Assembly (NCBI GenBank): GCA_031366605.1
Contig: JANLOO010000035.1
Coordinates: 1-64,000, forward strand
Source of the DNA: CALMEC01 sp031366605
GTDB lineage: Bacteria; Actinomycetota; Thermoleophilia; Miltoncostaeales; Miltoncostaeaceae
DNA: 64,000 nt
Reading direction: 5' to 3'
Positions 41,947 through 51,584 of this stretch are shown here, in pieces (the stretch's first letter is position 1; every line of letters begins with the position of its first letter). The notes under the pieces were generated by a model. The model was given only the letters and a program-made list of their open reading frames with translations. It had not been told where the DNA came from and searched no databases. The translations under genes were made by a program, and so were the position numbers.

Positions 41947-44475
41947 GTGGTCGGAATCGTCATCGTCTCGCACAGTGCCCGCATTGCGGAGGGCGTGGTC
42001 GAGCTCGCCCGGCAGATGGCCGGACCGGACGTCGCGATCGAGGCGGCCGGGGGGATCGACGATCCCGACAACCCGATCGGGACGGACGCCGCGCGTGTGC
42101 TCACGGCGATCGAGCGCGCATCGGGCCCGGACGGCGTCCTCGTCTTGATGGACCTCGGGAGCGCGGTGCGCTGCGCCGAGCGCGCCCGCTCGATGCTCGA
42201 CCCCGCCGTCGCTGAGCGGGTGCTCCTGTGCGAGGCGCCGCTCGTCGAGGGGGCGGTGACGGCCGCGGTGGCCGCTCGGGTCGGCGGCTCGCTCACCGAC
42301 GTGGCCGGCGAGGCGCGCCGCGGTCTGCAGCCCAAGGTCGCGCAGCTCGGCGGACCCCAGGGCGTTCAGGCGGAGCCGACGGCGCAACCCGACGCTCAGG
42401 ACTGGACGGAGGGACGGCTGACGATCTCGAATCCCCTCGGGCTGCACGCACGGCCTGCGGCGCGATTCGTCCAGACCGCCGCGGAGTTCGACGCGGAGGT
42501 GCTCGCGACGAACCTGACGACCGGGGCCGGGCCGGCGCGGGCCCGCAGCCTGACCGACGTCGCGACCCTGGGCGCGGCCCAGGGGCACGAGTTGCTCGTT
42601 CGTGCCCGAGGCCCCGAGGCGCAGGGGGCGCTGGTCGCATTGACGGCGCTCGCCCAACGGAACTTCGACGAGAAGGAATCACAATCACCGTCGGCCCCGC
42701 CGCCGAACACGGTGCTTGTGGGGATGCAGTTCGACGGGACGTTACGCGGCCTCGCCGCGGCGCCCGGCTCCGCGGTCGGCCGGGCTCGCAGGTTGCGGCG
42801 CGGGCCGCCCAAAGCCCGTGTCCAGGGTGATGTCCCATCCGAGCAGTCGGCGCTCACTGCGGCGATCGAACGGGCGACGTCGGACGTGCGGGTTGCGCGG
42901 GACGTCGTCGCGCGACAAGCCGGCGAGGAACACGCGCAGATGATGGATGCGCAAATCGCGCTGCTGGGCGACGCCGCGCTCCTCGAGCCGGCCCGCGCCG
43001 CGATCGCCGCGGGCGCACGCGCGGAGGTCGCATGGCAGACCGCGGTGGCCCAGGCGGCGGGACGTTTCGCCGTCCTCGATGACGCGTACCTGCGCGCGCG
43101 GGCGGAAGACGTCAGGGAGCTCGGACGGCGCATCGTCGGGCACCTGACCGGGATGGGGGCGACGATCATGCTGAGAGGTCCCGGCATCCTCGTCGCCCGC
43201 GAACTGGGCGCCGCCGAGACCGCCGAGCTCGACCTGTCGATGGTGACCGGGATCGCGGTCGCCACCGGGAGCCCCACCTCGCACAGCGCCATCCTGGCCC
43301 GCGCGCTGGGTGTCCCGGCCGTCGTCAACGCCGGTGACGGTCTGCTGACGATTCCCGAGGAGACCGTCCTGCTGATCAATGGGGACACGGGGACGATCAC
43401 CATCGAGCCGGACGAGGCGACGGTGATGTCCTTCGAGGTTCGGCGTGAGGCGCAGGAGCGGGAACGTGTCGCGGCCGGACACGACGCGTCACAGCCGGCG
43501 ATCACGCGCGATGGCGTCCGCGTGGAGGTCTCGGCGAACATCGCGCGGCCAGATGATGGTGTGCGCGCCGTCGCAGCCGGCGCCGACGGAGTCGGTCTGT
43601 TTCGCACCGAGTTTCTGTTCATGGGTCGCGACGCCGCGCCGAGCGAAGACGAGCAAGCCGACGCCTACCGGACCGTCGCCCGCGCGCTGGGCGGGCGGCG
43701 CCTGATTCTGCGGACCCTCGACGCCGGGGCTGACAAACCGGTCGGCTACCTCGTACAGCCGCCCGAGGAGAATCCATTCCTCGGCCGGCGCGGGATTCGG
43801 CTGGGGCTGGCGAACCCCGACGTCCTTCGCACACAACTGCGCGCGGCCCTGCGTGTCGCAGCCGAGGGTCACCCCCTGTCGGTCATGTTCCCGATGATCG
43901 CGACCGTCGCAGAGTTGCGCGAGGCGCGTGGCCATCTCGATGCCGTACACGCCGAACTCATGAGCGCGGGTGTCGAGGTACCTGACGACATCCCGGTGGG
44001 CGTGATGATCGAGGTGCCGTCGGCGGCGATCGGTGCGACCACACTCGCCAAGGACGCGGCGTTTTTCTCGATCGGGACCAACGACCTGACCCAGTACGCG
44101 ATGGCTGCGGAGCGGGGCAATCCGGCCGTCACTGCGTTGGGGGATTCCGCGCATCCTGCCGTGCTGCGCCTCATCAAGATGGCGTGTGATGGCGCCGCGT
44201 CGCACGACCGGTGGATCGGTGTCTGCGGTGAGGCTGCGGCGGACGCGGACATCGTTCCGATCCTCGTCGGGTTCGGTGTCCGCGAGTTGTCGGTCGCCGC
44301 GCCGCGCATCTCCGAGGTCAAGCAGCTCGTCCGGTCGCTCGACACCAGGCAGGCGACGGCGCTCGCCGAGGAGGCACTCGCCCAGCAGGACGCCGCAGCG
44401 GTCCGCGAGCTCGTCCACCTCTTCCTCTCATCTCCTAAGGATCGGCTGCCGCAGGCGGGAGCGGCTCGGTTGTGA
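41947..44475 (+). CDS. DhaM-HPr-Enzyme I fusion phosphotransferase
   Basis: 842 residues with three phospho-carrier modules. An EIIA-mannose-like DhaM domain begins MVGIVIVSHSARIAEGV with phospho-His H9. HPr has H167 in NPLGLHARPAARF. Enzyme I has active His H446 in GSPTSHSAILAR, then the PEP-binding barrel with LFRTEFLFMGRD, FSIGTNDLTQYAMAAERGN and VCGEAAADADIVP. GTG 41947 is set by AAGGAGG eight bases upstream. In the E. coli type this protein feeds phosphate to DhaL of dihydroxyacetone kinase. No dhaK, dhaL or sugar-specific EII gene lies in the window. The gene end overlaps the convergent EamA gene by 41 bases. Confidence 0.92.
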   Translation: MVGIVIVSHSARIAEGVVELARQMAGPDVAIEAAGGIDDPDNPIGTDAARVLTAIERASGPDGVLVLMDLGSAVRCAERARSMLDPAVAERVLLCEAPLVEGAVTAAVAARVGGSLTDVAGEARRGLQPKVAQLGGPQGVQAEPTAQPDAQDWTEGRLTISNPLGLHARPAARFVQTAAEFDAEVLATNLTTGAGPARARSLTDVATLGAAQGHELLVRARGPEAQGALVALTALAQRNFDEKESQSPSAPPPNTVLVGMQFDGTLRGLAAAPGSAVGRARRLRRGPPKARVQGDVPSEQSALTAAIERATSDVRVARDVVARQAGEEHAQMMDAQIALLGDAALLEPARAAIAAGARAEVAWQTAVAQAAGRFAVLDDAYLRARAEDVRELGRRIVGHLTGMGATIMLRGPGILVARELGAAETAELDLSMVTGIAVATGSPTSHSAILARALGVPAVVNAGDGLLTIPEETVLLINGDTGTITIEPDEATVMSFEVRREAQERERVAAGHDASQPAITRDGVRVEVSANIARPDDGVRAVAAGADGVGLFRTEFLFMGRDAAPSEDEQADAYRTVARALGGRRLILRTLDAGADKPVGYLVQPPEENPFLGRRGIRLGLANPDVLRTQLRAALRVAAEGHPLSVMFPMIATVAELREARGHLDAVHAELMSAGVEVPDDIPVGVMIEVPSAAIGATTLAKDAAFFSIGTNDLTQYAMAAERGNPAVTALGDSAHPAVLRLIKMACDGAASHDRWIGVCGEAAADADIVPILVGFGVRELSVAAPRISEVKQLVRSLDTRQATALAEEALAQQDAAAVRELVHLFLSSPKDRLPQAGAARL

Positions 44476-45343
44476 TCGGGACCGTGCTGCGACCGTCCTG
44501 CCAGGTCTTGATGGCCGTGGCCCCGAGGATGAGCACTCCGCCGAGGATCGCGAACTTCCCGACGGTCTCACCGTGCGCCATCCACGACCAGATGGGGTTG
44601 AGGGCCGGCTCGACGTAGAGCAGCAACGAGACCTCGAGCGCGCGCAAGTGCGGCATCGCCTTGGTGATGAAGACGTAGGCGAGGCCGATCTGGATGACCC
44701 CGAGGTAGACGATCCAGATCCAGTCGGATCCGACGCTGTCGGTGGCAGGGCCGATCGCAAACGGTACGCAGACCACGAATGCGATGAGGTTGCCGGCGAC
44801 CGTCGCGCCGGCGGCGGCGTTTGTGCCGTCGCGCCGGCCGAGCCATCGCAGACCCATGACCGTGCCGGCCCACCCGACGCCTGAGATCACTGCGAGGACG
44901 TTGCCGAGGAGCGGTCGCGGAGCGGTGTCGATCGGCGCGGTCGCGTCCACGAAGAACAAGGCGAGTCCAGCGGCGAGGACGGTCATGAAGATCACGTCCC
45001 GCCGGACGACACGCTCGCGCAGCAGGAACGGAGCGGTGATCGCGATCCACAGTGGTGCCGTCGACTGCAAGAAGATGGTGTTGGCGGAAGTCGTCAGCTT
45101 GTTGCCCGCGACGAACAAGATCAACGTGACGGCGAAGGTGGCACCGACGAGCAGTGTTCGCCACGACCAGTTGCGACGCGAGCGGGGCAGCATGATCGCG
45201 ATCGCCAGCGCCGCGACGCCGGAGCGCAAACACGCGACCGTGATTCCTCCGGAGAGGCCATCGAAGCTCGTCGCCTTGATCGCGGCTCCGCCGGTCGAAA
45301 ACAGGATCGCGGCCGCAACGATCTGGAGGCGGGCGACGTTCAC
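44435..45343 (-). CDS. EamA-family (DMT) transporter
   Basis: 302 residues and about ten helices in two EamA repeats (ILFSTGGAAIKATSFDGLSG ... and VISGVGWAGTVMGLRWLG ... YVEPALNPIWSWMAHGE). EamA proteins export metabolites or amino acids; the substrate is not predictable. GTG 45343 is chosen because the hydrophobic first helix begins a few residues later and GGTGAG lies upstream. The open frame further upstream is mirrored on the other strand (see the inverted repeat) and is not counted. Confidence 0.85.
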   Translation of the reverse strand: MNVARLQIVAAAILFSTGGAAIKATSFDGLSGGITVACLRSGVAALAIAIMLPRSRRNWSWRTLLVGATFAVTLILFVAGNKLTTSANTIFLQSTAPLWIAITAPFLLRERVVRRDVIFMTVLAAGLALFFVDATAPIDTAPRPLLGNVLAVISGVGWAGTVMGLRWLGRRDGTNAAAGATVAGNLIAFVVCVPFAIGPATDSVGSDWIWIVYLGVIQIGLAYVFITKAMPHLRALEVSLLLYVEPALNPIWSWMAHGETVGKFAILGGVLILGATAIKTWQDGRSTVPITTEPLPPAAADP

Positions 45344-45345
45344 GG

Positions 45346-45510
45346 TGTGCTCACCTTCACGAATTCCACGACGTTTCCCGGCTGCAAACCGTCGCCAGGC
45401 GTTGTCCTCAGTCCCACGTGATGGCCCTTCGATAGCGACGGGACGCTCCGTCCTCGCCTGGCGCGGTTCTCGCTCGGGAAACCTTCGCGGAATCCATGAA
45501 CGCGAGCACA
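45346..45510. repeat. long imperfect inverted repeat between divergent genes
   Basis: 45346-45401 and the reverse complement of 45455-45510 agree at about three quarters of positions with one compensating gap pair (TGTGCTC, TTCA, ATTCC, TTTCCCG, GCCAGGCG shared). The spacer is 53 bases. The arms sit immediately upstream of the EamA and S9 start codons, so both genes have closely similar upstream sequences. Confidence 0.65.
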
Positions 45511-45518
45511 TCGCAACG

Positions 45519-47387
45519 ATGTCAAACTGGCCGACTATGGACATTCCCCTGATCCCGCTCGAGCACTTCTACGACGATCCGGAGCGTGCCGCGGCACGGG
45601 TGTCGCCGGACGGACGTCGCCTCGCATGGCTCGCGCCCGCTGACGGACCCCTCAACGTGTGGGTGGCGCCGATCGCGGGCGGCGATCCAGTCCAAGTCAC
45701 GAATGACCGCGACCGGGGGGTGCGCGGATACTCGTGGTCGCGTGACGGGGCTCGCATCCTCTATATGCAGGACACCGGTGGCGACGAGAACTACCACCTG
45801 TTCGCGGCCGACCTGGATCACCCGGACGCGCCCGATCGGGATCTGACCCCGTTTGACGGGGTCAAGGTCGGAGTGGTCGACGTTCCGCGCGGCGACCCGA
45901 GTCACGTGTTGATCTCGACCAACCGCCGCGACCGCGGGTTGTTCGATGTGGAGCGACTCGACCTTGAGACCGGTGCGATCGAGCGTATCGCCGAGAACCC
46001 GGGCAACATCATGGGGTGGCTCACGGACCGCGACGGTCGGTTGCGGGCGGCGTTCGCGCAGACACCCGCCGGCGATCACCAGGTGTTGGTCCGCGACACG
46101 GAGGACCAGCCGTTTCGGGTTCTCGCCGAGTACGCCAACGAGGACTCGGGTGCACCGTACGCGTTCACCGCCGACGGTCACGCGCTCTATGTGGGCAGTG
46201 CGCGTGACAACGATCTGGTGCGGCTCACAACCCTCGACATCGCGACCGGCGCGGAAGTGGTCATCGACGGGGACGAGGAGGCCGACCTTGGGTCGCCGAT
46301 CATCTCGGACCGCACGGGTGAGCTTGTCGGCGCCGGATATCGGCGCGACCGGATCGTGTTGCACACGTTCGACGATGCGTTTGCGCGCGACTGGGAACTC
46401 GTGCGACAGATCCATCCGGGCGATCCGATGATCGGGAGTACCGATGACGACGAGACGTTGTGGACGGTCGCGTTCGACGACGACCGCGACCCGGGTGCGA
46501 CGTATCTGTTCGACCGGCGGAGCGGGGACTCGCGCTTGTTGTTCCGGTCCCGGCCGTGGCTTGATCCGACGATCTTGGCCGAGCGCACGCCCGTGCGGAT
46601 CACCTCGCGTGACGGGTTGACGCTGCGGTCGTACCTGACGCTTCCCGTCGGGGTCGAGCCCACGGGGTTGCCGACGGTGTTGTACGTCCACGGCGGTCCG
46701 TGGGCCAGGGACAGCTGGGGGTGGGAGCCCACGGCACAGTTTTTGGCCAACCGTGGGTATGCGGTGTTGCAGGTCAACTACCGCGGCTCGACCGGGTTCG
46801 GCAAGGCGTTCACGCATGCGGCCGAGCACGAGTTCGCAGGCAAGATGCACGACGACCTGATCGACGGGGTCAACTGGATCGTGGGCGAGGGCATCGCGGA
46901 TCCGGAACGGGTCGCGATCTACGGGGGCAGCTACGGTGGGTACGCCGCGCTGGTCGGCGCGACGTTCACGCCGGACGTATTCGCTGCGGCGATCAGCGTG
47001 GTCGGCCCGTCGAACCTGGTGACCCTGGTGCGGAGCTTCCCGCCGTACTGGCGGCCACTGCTGGCCGGAACCTGGTTCAAGTTCGTCGGCGACCCGGACG
47101 ACCCGGAGGAGCTCAAGGACCTCGAAGCCCGCTCACCGATCAACAAGGTCGATCAGATCACCGCTCCCTTGATGGTGCTGCAAGGCGCCAACGATCCCCG
47201 GGTCAAGAAGGCCGAGTCCGACCAGATCGTCGAGGCCCTGCGCGCCCGCGGCGTCCCGGTGGAGTACATCGTCAAAGAGGACGAGGGCCACGGATTCGTC
47301 AAACCCGAGAACAAGCTCGACGTCTACCGCGCGGTCGAGCGCTTCCTGGCGACCCACCTGGGCGGCCGCTCCGCCGCTGTCGAGTAG
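45519..47387 (+). CDS. S9-family prolyl oligopeptidase-like serine peptidase
   Basis: 622 residues from ATG 45519; ATG 45537 is also possible. An N-terminal beta-propeller (about 30-350; PDGRRLAWLAPADGPLNVWV) precedes an alpha/beta hydrolase domain. The triad is S471 (YGGSYGGYAAL), D559 (LQGANDPRVKK) and H591 (EDEGHGFVK). There is no signal peptide, so it is likely cytosolic and acts on short peptides in the acylaminoacyl-peptidase manner. It diverges from the EamA transporter across the inverted repeat. Peptide breakdown and metabolite export may be linked, as a guess. Confidence 0.9.
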   Translation: MSNWPTMDIPLIPLEHFYDDPERAAARVSPDGRRLAWLAPADGPLNVWVAPIAGGDPVQVTNDRDRGVRGYSWSRDGARILYMQDTGGDENYHLFAADLDHPDAPDRDLTPFDGVKVGVVDVPRGDPSHVLISTNRRDRGLFDVERLDLETGAIERIAENPGNIMGWLTDRDGRLRAAFAQTPAGDHQVLVRDTEDQPFRVLAEYANEDSGAPYAFTADGHALYVGSARDNDLVRLTTLDIATGAEVVIDGDEEADLGSPIISDRTGELVGAGYRRDRIVLHTFDDAFARDWELVRQIHPGDPMIGSTDDDETLWTVAFDDDRDPGATYLFDRRSGDSRLLFRSRPWLDPTILAERTPVRITSRDGLTLRSYLTLPVGVEPTGLPTVLYVHGGPWARDSWGWEPTAQFLANRGYAVLQVNYRGSTGFGKAFTHAAEHEFAGKMHDDLIDGVNWIVGEGIADPERVAIYGGSYGGYAALVGATFTPDVFAAAISVVGPSNLVTLVRSFPPYWRPLLAGTWFKFVGDPDDPEELKDLEARSPINKVDQITAPLMVLQGANDPRVKKAESDQIVEALRARGVPVEYIVKEDEGHGFVKPENKLDVYRAVERFLATHLGGRSAAVE

Positions 47388-47462
47388 GCCTCGCAGAACG
47401 TGTAGGGAAGGGTCGAACTGGGACCCGTAAGCCGTTTGCCCAAGCGGGTTCTGGGTACATTC

Positions 47463-47474
47463 GTGTCTGACACC
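47463..47474. repeat. GTGTCTGACACC repeat copy
   Basis: Exact copy of the 12-mer seen at 12920, 12977, 36449 and (inverted) 36651, here in the 118-base convergent gap between the S9 peptidase and sbcC. It is followed by two near-copies of ATGTGACA (47475 and 47493). Confidence 0.7.
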
Positions 47475-47505
47475 ATGTGACAGAATCGCACAATGTGACA
47501 CGGCC

Positions 47506-50274
47506 TCAGACGAGGAGTTCGGCCCGGTCGGTGACGTGGCTCGTGCCTGAGGGGTCTTTGCTGACGTGGATGGCGGCGCCCAGGCGTTCGGCGACGCCGG
47601 GCAGGTGGGTGATGACGGCGACCAAGCGGCCGTGATCGGCCATTCGCTCGACCGCGGCGATCGCGACCTCCAGGGACTCCCCGTCCAGGGACGAGAACCC
47701 CTCGTCGAGGAACAGGCAGTCCAGTCGTCCGGCTGAACCGCTCGCGATGTCCGAGAGCGCCAGCGCCAGTGCGAGGCTCGCAAGAAACCGCTCACCTCCC
47801 GACAGGGTCCCGGCGCCGCGCACCCGCCGGCCGCGCCGGTGATCGACGACGGCCAGCGGGTCGGGGTCCTCACCGACAAAGCTGAACGCCCCGTGCGACA
47901 GCGCCTGAAGGCGCGCCGAGGCGCCCAACGCGAGCCGCTCGTGGAATCGTGCCAACAGGTAGCGCGGAAACCGGTTGGCCTGAAGGTCCGCCGCGACCTG
48001 CGCGAAGACCTGCGACTCGGTTTCGGCCGAGCTGCCGGCGCGGGCGAGGCGGTGACCTTCCCGGGCGTGGCGCTCGATCTCAGCCAGCTCGACCTGTGCG
48101 GTGCGCAATGCTTGGGCCGCAGCATGGTGGCGGGCGGCGAAGTCGTCGGCACCTTGGATGCCGAACGCGGCCCCGCGGGCAGCGAGGGTGGCGTCGTGTT
48201 CGTCTGCGGTCGTGCGCGCCGCCTCCCCGCGGTGGGTCGCATCCAACGCAGCCCGCTCGGCCCGTCCCACCAACTCGTCGGCCCGAACGGGGAGCGCGCC
48301 CGGTGGGAGGTCGGCGGGGAGTGGATCCATGCCGATCCGTCCGGCCAGTAACGTCAGCGCCTGGCGCAACTTGGCGATCTCGTCACGCTCGATTGCCGCG
48401 ACGATGCTCTCTGCGCCCGCGAGCTTCGCCGAGGCCTGGGTCGCATACGCAGTCGATGCGCCGACCGCCTGCTCCATCATCTCGAGTTCGCGAACGGCGC
48501 CATCCAACTCGGCCACCGGACGGTCCGTCTGCCCGTAGCGGCCAAGTCGCTCCTGCAGGTCGGCCAGCTCCAGACGATCGCGGTCAAGCCGGCGGTGCAC
48601 CTCGGCCAGGGCGCCGGCTGCCTGCTCGGTCGCGGCACTCAGCGTCACCGCCTCCTGCTCTGGCGCAGCGGCCTCGGCGCTGACGCGCGCAGCTTCCGCA
48701 GCGAGTCTGGCCGCCTCGTCCGCGTCGGCTGTGACATCACCACCCCGCGCAGTTGCACGACGCTCGGCGTCAGCCACGTCCTCACGGCGGATCGCGTGTG
48801 TGTTCTGAGCGGTGCGGACCTCGACCTCGGCCTCGGCCAAACGGTCGGCAGCCGTCCGGGCACGGTCGCGCAGGGCCAGGACACCTTCCTCGACGTCATG
48901 AAGATCCTGAGGTCGATCGTGGGGGACGGCATGGACGACCTGGCCGCACACTGGGCACGGCGTCCCTGGTGAGACACCCGCACGCATCGTTGCAGCCAGG
49001 TGGGCGATGCGTAGCTCATCGAGCGCGGCGTCGGCAACACTGGCCTCGTCGGTGGCCCGTCGTGCGCCGTCGCGTGCGGTGTCGCGGTTGCCGGCGGCGG
49101 CGGCGGCGACCGCGGCGGCGGCCGTGGCCGCTGCGCGCGCGGTGATCAGCGCATTCAACGCTTCGGCGAGCGATCCCAGCGCCTCACGGTGGTGACGGGA
49201 CGCGGCGATCTCGGCCTGCAGACGCTCCAACCGGGTCCGGCGACGCGCCAGCTGAGCCTCCTGGTCATGCGCGGCGGTCTCTTCGCGGGGGATTGAGTCG
49301 CGTGCGATCGTGGCCCGCTCGGCCAGGCCGCGCAGGGCGGCCAGTTCGGAGGCTGTGCCCCCGTGGCGTTCGCGCAGCCGATCGCGTGCCTGCGCGGCGT
49401 CACGCGTGGATTGGTGGGCTTCGTCGTGCAGGGCGCGTAGCCCGCGTGCCTCGCGTTCGGCAGCGGCGTGCAGGTCGACGAGCGCGCGCCGTTCTTCAGC
49501 GGTCGGCAGTTCGGCCAGCGCCGCCCGAATTCGGGTCGCGCTGTCGGCGGCCTCGCGGGCACGGGTGCGCTCGAGCACGGCCGCGTCGACAAGCGACCGT
49601 AATGCGCGGACGCCGGCGACCCGCACCGCAGCCGAACGCGTCAACTGTGACTGCGCCGCCCGGGCCGCCGCGGTGTGCACCGGCAGGATGGAGCGCTCCC
49701 GTTCCAATACCACCGCTTCGCGAGCGGCCGCGTCCTTGGCCGCGAGGGCTGCAGTCCGGGCGGCATCGAGGGATGCGATCCCAAAGAGTTCGCGCAGAAT
49801 GACGTCACGGTCGCGGGGCGTGGATTGCAGGAACTGCGCAAACCGTCCCTGCGCCAACAGCACGGCGCTCGTGAACGCGTGGAAGCCCATGCCCACCAGG
49901 TCGACCATCCGGGCGCCGACAGCGGCTGCGCCCGTCACCTGGTCGGTGACCTCACCACGATCTGCGGTCAGTTCCTCGAGGAGGTGCGTTGGTTCGGGAG
50001 CGCCGCGTCCCAGGCGGCGGGTGACCCGCCAGATGCCCGTCCCCGTGCTGAACGTCAGCCGCACCTCACCGTGTTCTGCGCCCAGCGTCAACAGCTCCCG
50101 CGAACCGGATTGCTCCGGCGTGCGTCCGTAGAGGGCAAAGCAGACCGCGTCCAGGATGGAGGTCTTGCCCGCGCCCGTGTCGCCGGAGATGACGACGAGT
50201 CCGTGTCGTCGGAAGTCGATCGTCTCGGATGTGTACGAGCGAAACGCGGTCATGGTGAGTTCGAGGGGCCGCAT
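47506..50274 (-). CDS. sbcC: SbcC-type exonuclease ATPase subunit
   Basis: 922 residues. Walker A is at residues 31-38 (GDTGAGKT). Long Ala/Glu/Arg coiled-coil arms flank the zinc hook C440-P-V-C443. The C-terminal ABC end has the signature TLSGGERFLASLALALAL and Walker B LDCLFLDEGFSSLD. With SbcD it forms the Mre11-Rad50-type complex that opens DNA hairpins and processes blocked ends. ATG 50274 is taken because the frame before it has no Rad50-like sequence; it lies eight bases after the sbcD stop. Confidence 0.93.
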   Translation of the reverse strand: MRPLELTMTAFRSYTSETIDFRRHGLVVISGDTGAGKTSILDAVCFALYGRTPEQSGSRELLTLGAEHGEVRLTFSTGTGIWRVTRRLGRGAPEPTHLLEELTADRGEVTDQVTGAAAVGARMVDLVGMGFHAFTSAVLLAQGRFAQFLQSTPRDRDVILRELFGIASLDAARTAALAAKDAAAREAVVLERERSILPVHTAAARAAQSQLTRSAAVRVAGVRALRSLVDAAVLERTRAREAADSATRIRAALAELPTAEERRALVDLHAAAEREARGLRALHDEAHQSTRDAAQARDRLRERHGGTASELAALRGLAERATIARDSIPREETAAHDQEAQLARRRTRLERLQAEIAASRHHREALGSLAEALNALITARAAATAAAAVAAAAAGNRDTARDGARRATDEASVADAALDELRIAHLAATMRAGVSPGTPCPVCGQVVHAVPHDRPQDLHDVEEGVLALRDRARTAADRLAEAEVEVRTAQNTHAIRREDVADAERRATARGGDVTADADEAARLAAEAARVSAEAAAPEQEAVTLSAATEQAAGALAEVHRRLDRDRLELADLQERLGRYGQTDRPVAELDGAVRELEMMEQAVGASTAYATQASAKLAGAESIVAAIERDEIAKLRQALTLLAGRIGMDPLPADLPPGALPVRADELVGRAERAALDATHRGEAARTTADEHDATLAARGAAFGIQGADDFAARHHAAAQALRTAQVELAEIERHAREGHRLARAGSSAETESQVFAQVAADLQANRFPRYLLARFHERLALGASARLQALSHGAFSFVGEDPDPLAVVDHRRGRRVRGAGTLSGGERFLASLALALALSDIASGSAGRLDCLFLDEGFSSLDGESLEVAIAAVERMADHGRLVAVITHLPGVAERLGAAIHVSKDPSGTSHVTDRAELLV

Positions 50275-50281
50275 CACTGCA

Positions 50282-51424
50282 CTAGTCGGATCGGCCTTCG
50301 GCGTGGGCGAGGGATGCCCGGAACGCGGCGACCAGCCGTTCGTCACGTCCGCGTCCGGAGCGCTCGAGCCACTCGGTGTAGACGTCACCCAGATCGCGCC
50401 GGCTCATCTGGTCGACCTCGGAATCGGTCTCGTTGGCGCCTGCGGGCGTGATCGGCTCCACGCGGAGCGCGTCGGGAATCCGTTCGCGCACATGGCGCAC
50501 CAGGTCCAGACGGATCTGCTCGACGAGGACCTCGCAGAAGAACCACGCCCCCGGGTGTTGGGCCGCCAGGACCTCGAGCTCGTCGAGCGATCCGCGCATC
50601 CGCACCAGGCGACGACCAGCGGACAGCGGGATCTCGCGCGCCTTGGCACCCGAGGCCGTGATGTCGATGACCGCGACCGAAGGGGCCGTGCCGTCGCCTG
50701 AGAAGTCGAGGGCCATCGGGCTGCCGGCATAACGCCCGAGCCCGGTGAACCCCGGCAGCGGCTGCGGGCGGTGCAGGTGCCCAAGGGCGACGTAGTCCAG
50801 GTCGTTCGGCAATGCGCCGCCGTCGACCGCGTAGGTCCCGCCCAACGTCAGCTCGCGTTCGCCGCCGCCGGAGACACCGCGGCTGACCATCAAGTGTCCC
50901 AACAGCACCGCCACGCCTCCGCCCTCGCGGCGTCGCGACCGCAGGTCCGCGGCGAGCGCGTCGATGCGACCGCGGGCATACGCGGCGTAATCGCCACGCG
51001 AGCTGGTGCGATCGACGCCCGGCTGGGAGGTGACCTCGGCGGGTTCGGGCCACGGCAGGCAGCCCACGTAGAGACGCCCGGCGCGGGTGTCGACGGGGAA
51101 CACCGCGTCGGCGGCCGCCAGGCGGATCCGTGGCGCCAGGTACGGAGCGATCTGTGCCCAAAAGAGTGGGTCCTCGTGGTTGCCCGTCACCGCGATGACC
51201 GGTGCCACCCCGGCCAGCTCCTCCAACGCCCCGAGGCATGTGGCAAGCACTGCGGGCTCGACCAGCCGGCGGTCCAGGTTGTCGCCCGCCACCAGAATCG
51301 CGTCGACGCCCTCGTCTCGTGCGACTTGCGCGACCTCGCTCAGAACACGCTGCGTTTCGTCCAATCGGTCGTTGCCGTACAGGCGCTTGCCGATGTGCCA
51401 ATCGCCGGTGTGGAGCAGCCGCAT
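50282..51424 (-). CDS. sbcD: SbcD-type nuclease subunit
   Basis: 380 residues from ATG 51424; GTG 51454 would add ten residues. Calcineurin-like phosphoesterase motifs in order: MRLLHTGDWHIGK, LVAGDNLDRR (GDxxD with N for the usual lead-in), VTGNHEDP and YVALGHLHRPQPL. These bind the two Mn ions of the Mre11/SbcD nuclease. The C-terminal capping domain ends in an Arg/Glu-rich tail. It is upstream of sbcC, the usual order. Palindrome processing by this pair is worth recalling given the inverted repeats in this window. Confidence 0.93.
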   Translation of the reverse strand: MRLLHTGDWHIGKRLYGNDRLDETQRVLSEVAQVARDEGVDAILVAGDNLDRRLVEPAVLATCLGALEELAGVAPVIAVTGNHEDPLFWAQIAPYLAPRIRLAAADAVFPVDTRAGRLYVGCLPWPEPAEVTSQPGVDRTSSRGDYAAYARGRIDALAADLRSRRREGGGVAVLLGHLMVSRGVSGGGERELTLGGTYAVDGGALPNDLDYVALGHLHRPQPLPGFTGLGRYAGSPMALDFSGDGTAPSVAVIDITASGAKAREIPLSAGRRLVRMRGSLDELEVLAAQHPGAWFFCEVLVEQIRLDLVRHVRERIPDALRVEPITPAGANETDSEVDQMSRRDLGDVYTEWLERSGRGRDERLVAAFRASLAHAEGRSD

Positions 51425-51584
51425 CGATTCAGCGTGGGCGCGAGGATTGGTCACGAGAACTCATTGCACACACGCGTGCAGGAGCCTGCCGAAGTACGTC
51501 GAACTCCACCGCCAGCAAGGGCGCCGTGGGCGCGTTGGGGCGAGCAACCGCGCCCATGCCCCTTGCTCGAATCACCCGCGTGCC

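Noticed and set aside
45343..45544. N-terminal extensions of the EamA and S9 proteins into the gap
   Set aside because: The two extensions translate the two arms of the inverted repeat and resemble each other, so they reflect the repeat and not protein domains.
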